A stretch of 64,000 nucleotides of DNA, taken from NCBI RefSeq assembly GCF_012568845.1, contig NZ_CP046194.1:263042-327041 (forward strand), given 5' to 3'. The notes below the pieces were generated by a model. It did no database searches. It was not told where the DNA came from and saw only the letters and a list, made by a program, of their open reading frames with translations. Shown in pieces: positions 61,652-64,000 of this stretch (position 1 is the first letter of the stretch; each line of letters opens with the position of its first letter). The DNA is from Enterobacteriaceae endosymbiont of Donacia cincticornis (GTDB taxonomy: Bacteria; Pseudomonadota; Gammaproteobacteria; Enterobacterales; Enterobacteriaceae). The translations under genes were made by a program, and so were the position numbers.

Positions 61652-61785
61652 TATAAGATTATTGCACTCCTAAATTTTTTATAAAATAAAAACTATTATA
61701 ATTAATAGTATAACATTATTAAAATTTTAATTTTTATTAAAAATTATGACTATAATATATTTATTTTTTATTGTAAAGAAAAATT

Positions 61786-62487
61786 TTAATTTAATAAATT
61801 AATACAATCTTTAGTAATATTTAAAGATATCCCCATAGTAGAAGATATATATATTTTTTTAAAAAAATTATTCTTTAGTTGTACTGGTTTATATTTTTTT
61901 AAAATTTTTAGTAAACTTTTTAAATTTTCTTTAATTTTATTATTTTCAAAATTAATTCTACCTATAGTAGTATGAATAATACCATTTTTATCATTACGAA
62001 AATTAATTTGTCCGTCACGTATTTTTTTTACTATTTTATTAATATCATTTGTAATAGTACCTAATTTAGGATTAGGCATTAATCCTTTCGGTCCTAAAAT
62101 AGGTCCTAATTTTGTAACTAAATTCATAGCTTCTGGAGTCGAAATAACTATATCAAAATTTTTTTCACCATTAGTAATTTTTATCGATAAATCCTGCATA
62201 CCAACTAATTTTATTCCTAATTTTTGGGCTTGTATTGCTTCTTTACCATCAGCAAAAACTGCTATTCTAATATTTTTTCCAGTCCCGTAAGGTAAAGATA
62301 CATTTCCTCTAATATTTTGTTCTGTTTTTTTAGGATTAATACCTAAAATAATAGCAATATCAACACTTTCTATAAATTTAACTTTACTTAAAGTTTTTAA
62401 ATTATCAATAGCTTTTTCAATAGAAAATTGTTTTTTTACGTTTATATTTTTATATATAAATTTCATTCTTTTTGTTAATTTTATCAT
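61786..62487 (-). CDS. rplA: 50S ribosomal protein L1
   Basis: L1 forms the mobile stalk that moves with E-site tRNA; in E. coli it also represses the L11 operon. The 233-residue product (E. coli 234) has family signatures GTGKNIRIAVFADG near residue 66 and LGPILGPKGLMPNPKLGT near residue 128. The last 20 residues are drifted. It begins 6 nt after rplK. Confidence 0.98.
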   Translation of the reverse strand: MIKLTKRMKFIYKNINVKKQFSIEKAIDNLKTLSKVKFIESVDIAIILGINPKKTEQNIRGNVSLPYGTGKNIRIAVFADGKEAIQAQKLGIKLVGMQDLSIKITNGEKNFDIVISTPEAMNLVTKLGPILGPKGLMPNPKLGTITNDINKIVKKIRDGQINFRNDKNGIIHTTIGRINFENNKIKENLKSLLKILKKYKPVQLKNNFFKKIYISSTMGISLNITKDCINLLN

Positions 62488-62493
62488 AATATT

Positions 62494-62922
62494 TTAATCC
62501 TTAACAATTAAACCCATTGATATAGCAGTTCCTTTTATAGAAGACATCATAGATTCAATATTAGTTCCATTCATGTCAACGTATTTTATTTCTGCAATTT
62601 TACGAATTTGATTATTTGTAATTTCTCCTATATGATCTTTTTTTGGTTTATTAGCTCCTTTTTTTATTCCTAAAATTTTTTTTATTAATGCAGATACTGG
62701 AGGAGTTTTAGTTATAAATGTAAAAGTTTTATCAACATAAATTGTAATAATTACTGGTATAGGAATGCCTTTTTCCAAATTATTAGTTTTTAAATTAAAA
62801 TTTTTACAAAAATTCATAATATTTACACCATGTTGTCCTAATGCAGGGCCAATAGGAGGACTAGGATTAGCACTACCAGCTGGAACTTGTAATTTTACAT
62901 AAGTTTTAATTTTTTTAATCAT
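62494..62922 (-). CDS. rplK: 50S ribosomal protein L11
   Basis: L11 organises the GTPase-associated region of 23S rRNA. The 142-residue product equals the E. coli length: [20 protein letters not shown] near residue 8, [12 protein letters not shown], and the RNA-binding C-terminal domain with [17 protein letters not shown]. Follows nusG by 68 nt. Confidence 0.98.
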   Translation of the reverse strand: MIKKIKTYVKLQVPAGSANPSPPIGPALGQHGVNIMNFCKNFNLKTNNLEKGIPIPVIITIYVDKTFTFITKTPPVSALIKKILGIKKGANKPKKDHIGEITNNQIRKIAEIKYVDMNGTNIESMMSSIKGTAISMGLIVKD

Positions 62923-62990
62923 GAAATGTCTCTATTAATTAATAATTATAATAAAAAATATTTAAAGTATATCATTTCAAAAAGATTTTT

Positions 62991-63536
62991 TTATCCTTTT
63001 TCTACTTGTCTAAAATCTAAATCAACGGGAGTTGATCTACCAAAAATTGATACTGAAACTTTTAACCTATTTTTTTCATAATCTACTTCTTCTACTATGC
63101 CATTAAAATCAGAAAAAGGACCATCTTTAACCCTGATCATTTCTCCTGGTTCAAATATTGTTTTTGGTCTAGGTTTATTCCCAATTTTTTGTAAACGTTC
63201 TATAATAATATCTACTTCTTTATCACTAATAGGAGATGGGTTATCAGATGTTCCTCCAATAAAACCTAAAACTTTTGGTATACTACGTACTAAATACCAA
63301 CTTAATTCTTTCATTATCATATGTATTAATATATATCCAGGGAAAAATTTACGATCACTTCTATATTTTTGTCCTCCACGTATTTCAATTATAGCTTCAG
63401 TAGGTACTAAAATTTTACCAAACAAATCTTTCATATTGTGTATTTTAATATATTTTTTTAATGATTTAACTACACGTTGTTCGAAACCAGAACGAGCTTG
63501 AATAACATACCATTTTTTTTGTAATGATTTATCCAT
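62991..63536 (-). CDS. nusG: Transcription termination/antitermination factor NusG
   Basis: NusG is a processivity factor that couples RNA polymerase to Rho or the ribosome. The 181-residue product equals the E. coli length, with the NGN domain ([29 protein letters not shown]) and the C-terminal KOW domain with [26 protein letters not shown] block. It begins 1 nt after secE. Confidence 0.98.
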   Translation of the reverse strand: MDKSLQKKWYVIQARSGFEQRVVKSLKKYIKIHNMKDLFGKILVPTEAIIEIRGGQKYRSDRKFFPGYILIHMIMKELSWYLVRSIPKVLGFIGGTSDNPSPISDKEVDIIIERLQKIGNKPRPKTIFEPGEMIRVKDGPFSDFNGIVEEVDYEKNRLKVSVSIFGRSTPVDLDFRQVEKG

Positions 63537-63537
63537 T

Positions 63538-63912
63538 TTATGACCTTGTCCCAGTTAAATATGATATTATGTAAATTAAAAAATTATCTAATATATAGAG
63601 CATACATGATAATATTGTAACAATAAAAATTATAATTAAAGTTGTATACCAAGTTTCTTTATAAGAAGGCCATACAACTTTATAAGTTTCTATACGTGCA
63701 TCATATATAAAAGATAATAAATTTTGACCTTTATTTGTAGATAAAATAATAAAACTAATTAAAATTAATATAAAAAAAGATAAAATTAAACGAATAAATA
63801 AATGTATTTTTTGATAAATAATATTATATACTATAATCGTAATTAATAGAATTATACTGATACACCATTTTATAAAACTTGTCATATTTTTTTTGAATTT
63901 TATAAGATTCAT
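63538..63912 (-). CDS. secE: Protein translocase subunit SecE
   Basis: SecE clamps and stabilises SecY. The 124-residue product (E. coli 127) is the three-helix gammaproteobacterial form: two N-terminal hydrophobic segments (residues 15-30 and 38-57), the amphipathic segment with [20 protein letters not shown], and the essential third helix [19 protein letters not shown]. The coupled secE-nusG order is standard. Upstream 63913-64000 holds no gene. Confidence 0.96.
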   Translation of the reverse strand: MNLIKFKKNMTSFIKWCISIILLITIIVYNIIYQKIHLFIRLILSFFILILISFIILSTNKGQNLLSFIYDARIETYKVVWPSYKETWYTTLIIIFIVTILSCMLYILDNFLIYIISYLTGTRS

Positions 63913-64000
63913 TATATTTTAACCAAAAAATATTTGTATAAAAATATACATAATATATATATATTAATTATATTGATAAATTTTAATAATAATTTTTAAA

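Noticed and set aside
63097-63501. 134-codon plus-strand open frame.
   Set aside because: Antisense shadow of nusG, with no signature of its own.

Overview
This window is strongly AT-rich, gene-dense DNA from a bacterium with a highly reduced genome. The proteins are closest in recognisable sequence and length to Escherichia coli and other Enterobacterales, and the gene order reproduces several E. coli blocks with many genes missing between the survivors. With no mobile elements, CRISPR arrays or phage genes visible, this points to an obligate insect endosymbiont of the Enterobacterales lineage (Buchnera/Blochmannia type). The sequence alone does not let me name the genus.

Layout. 1-11647 (minus): the S10, spc and start of the alpha ribosomal protein operons, rpsJ to rpsD, including secY, rpmJ and a GTG-started rpmD. 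11908-15094: ruvX, yggT, hemW, trmB and yggX, a collapsed version of the E. coli yqgF-yggX region. 15106-15268: an orphan tRNA-Ile/tRNA-Ala pair as found in an rRNA operon spacer. 15405-19757: rmuC, asnS and an OmpF-type porin. 19851-24800 (minus): gloC, rpsA, aroA, serC. 24849-33675 (minus): mrdB, mrdA, holA, leuS, ybeY, miaB and tRNAs Gln, Leu and Met. 33781-38533: glnS, fldA, ybfF, pgi. 38625-52192 (minus): deaD, pnp, rpsO, truB, rbfA, infB, nusA, tRNA-fMet, tRNA-Leu, secG, ftsH, rlmE. 52363-63912 (minus): rpoC, rpoB, rplL, rplJ, rplA, rplK, nusG, secE.

Function. The content is overwhelmingly information processing: ribosome, RNA polymerase, elongation factors, tRNAs and synthetases, rRNA/tRNA modification, ribosome maturation and Sec translocation (SecY, SecE, SecG all present). 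The rest is small: one glycolytic enzyme (Pgi), flavodoxin, two steps of intermediary biosynthesis (AroA, SerC; plausible remnants of nutrient provisioning), elongasome peptidoglycan synthesis (PBP2/RodA), one porin, and a few conserved maintenance proteins.

The most notable observations are a leucyl-tRNA synthetase whose editing domain lacks its threonine-rich active-site motif, a NusA without its last acidic repeat, deletion of lipid A/LPS genes from syntenic positions while a porin is kept, a possible S1 autoregulatory leader before rpsA, and long poly-A tracts in infB. I did not find a new defence, mobile or metabolic system.
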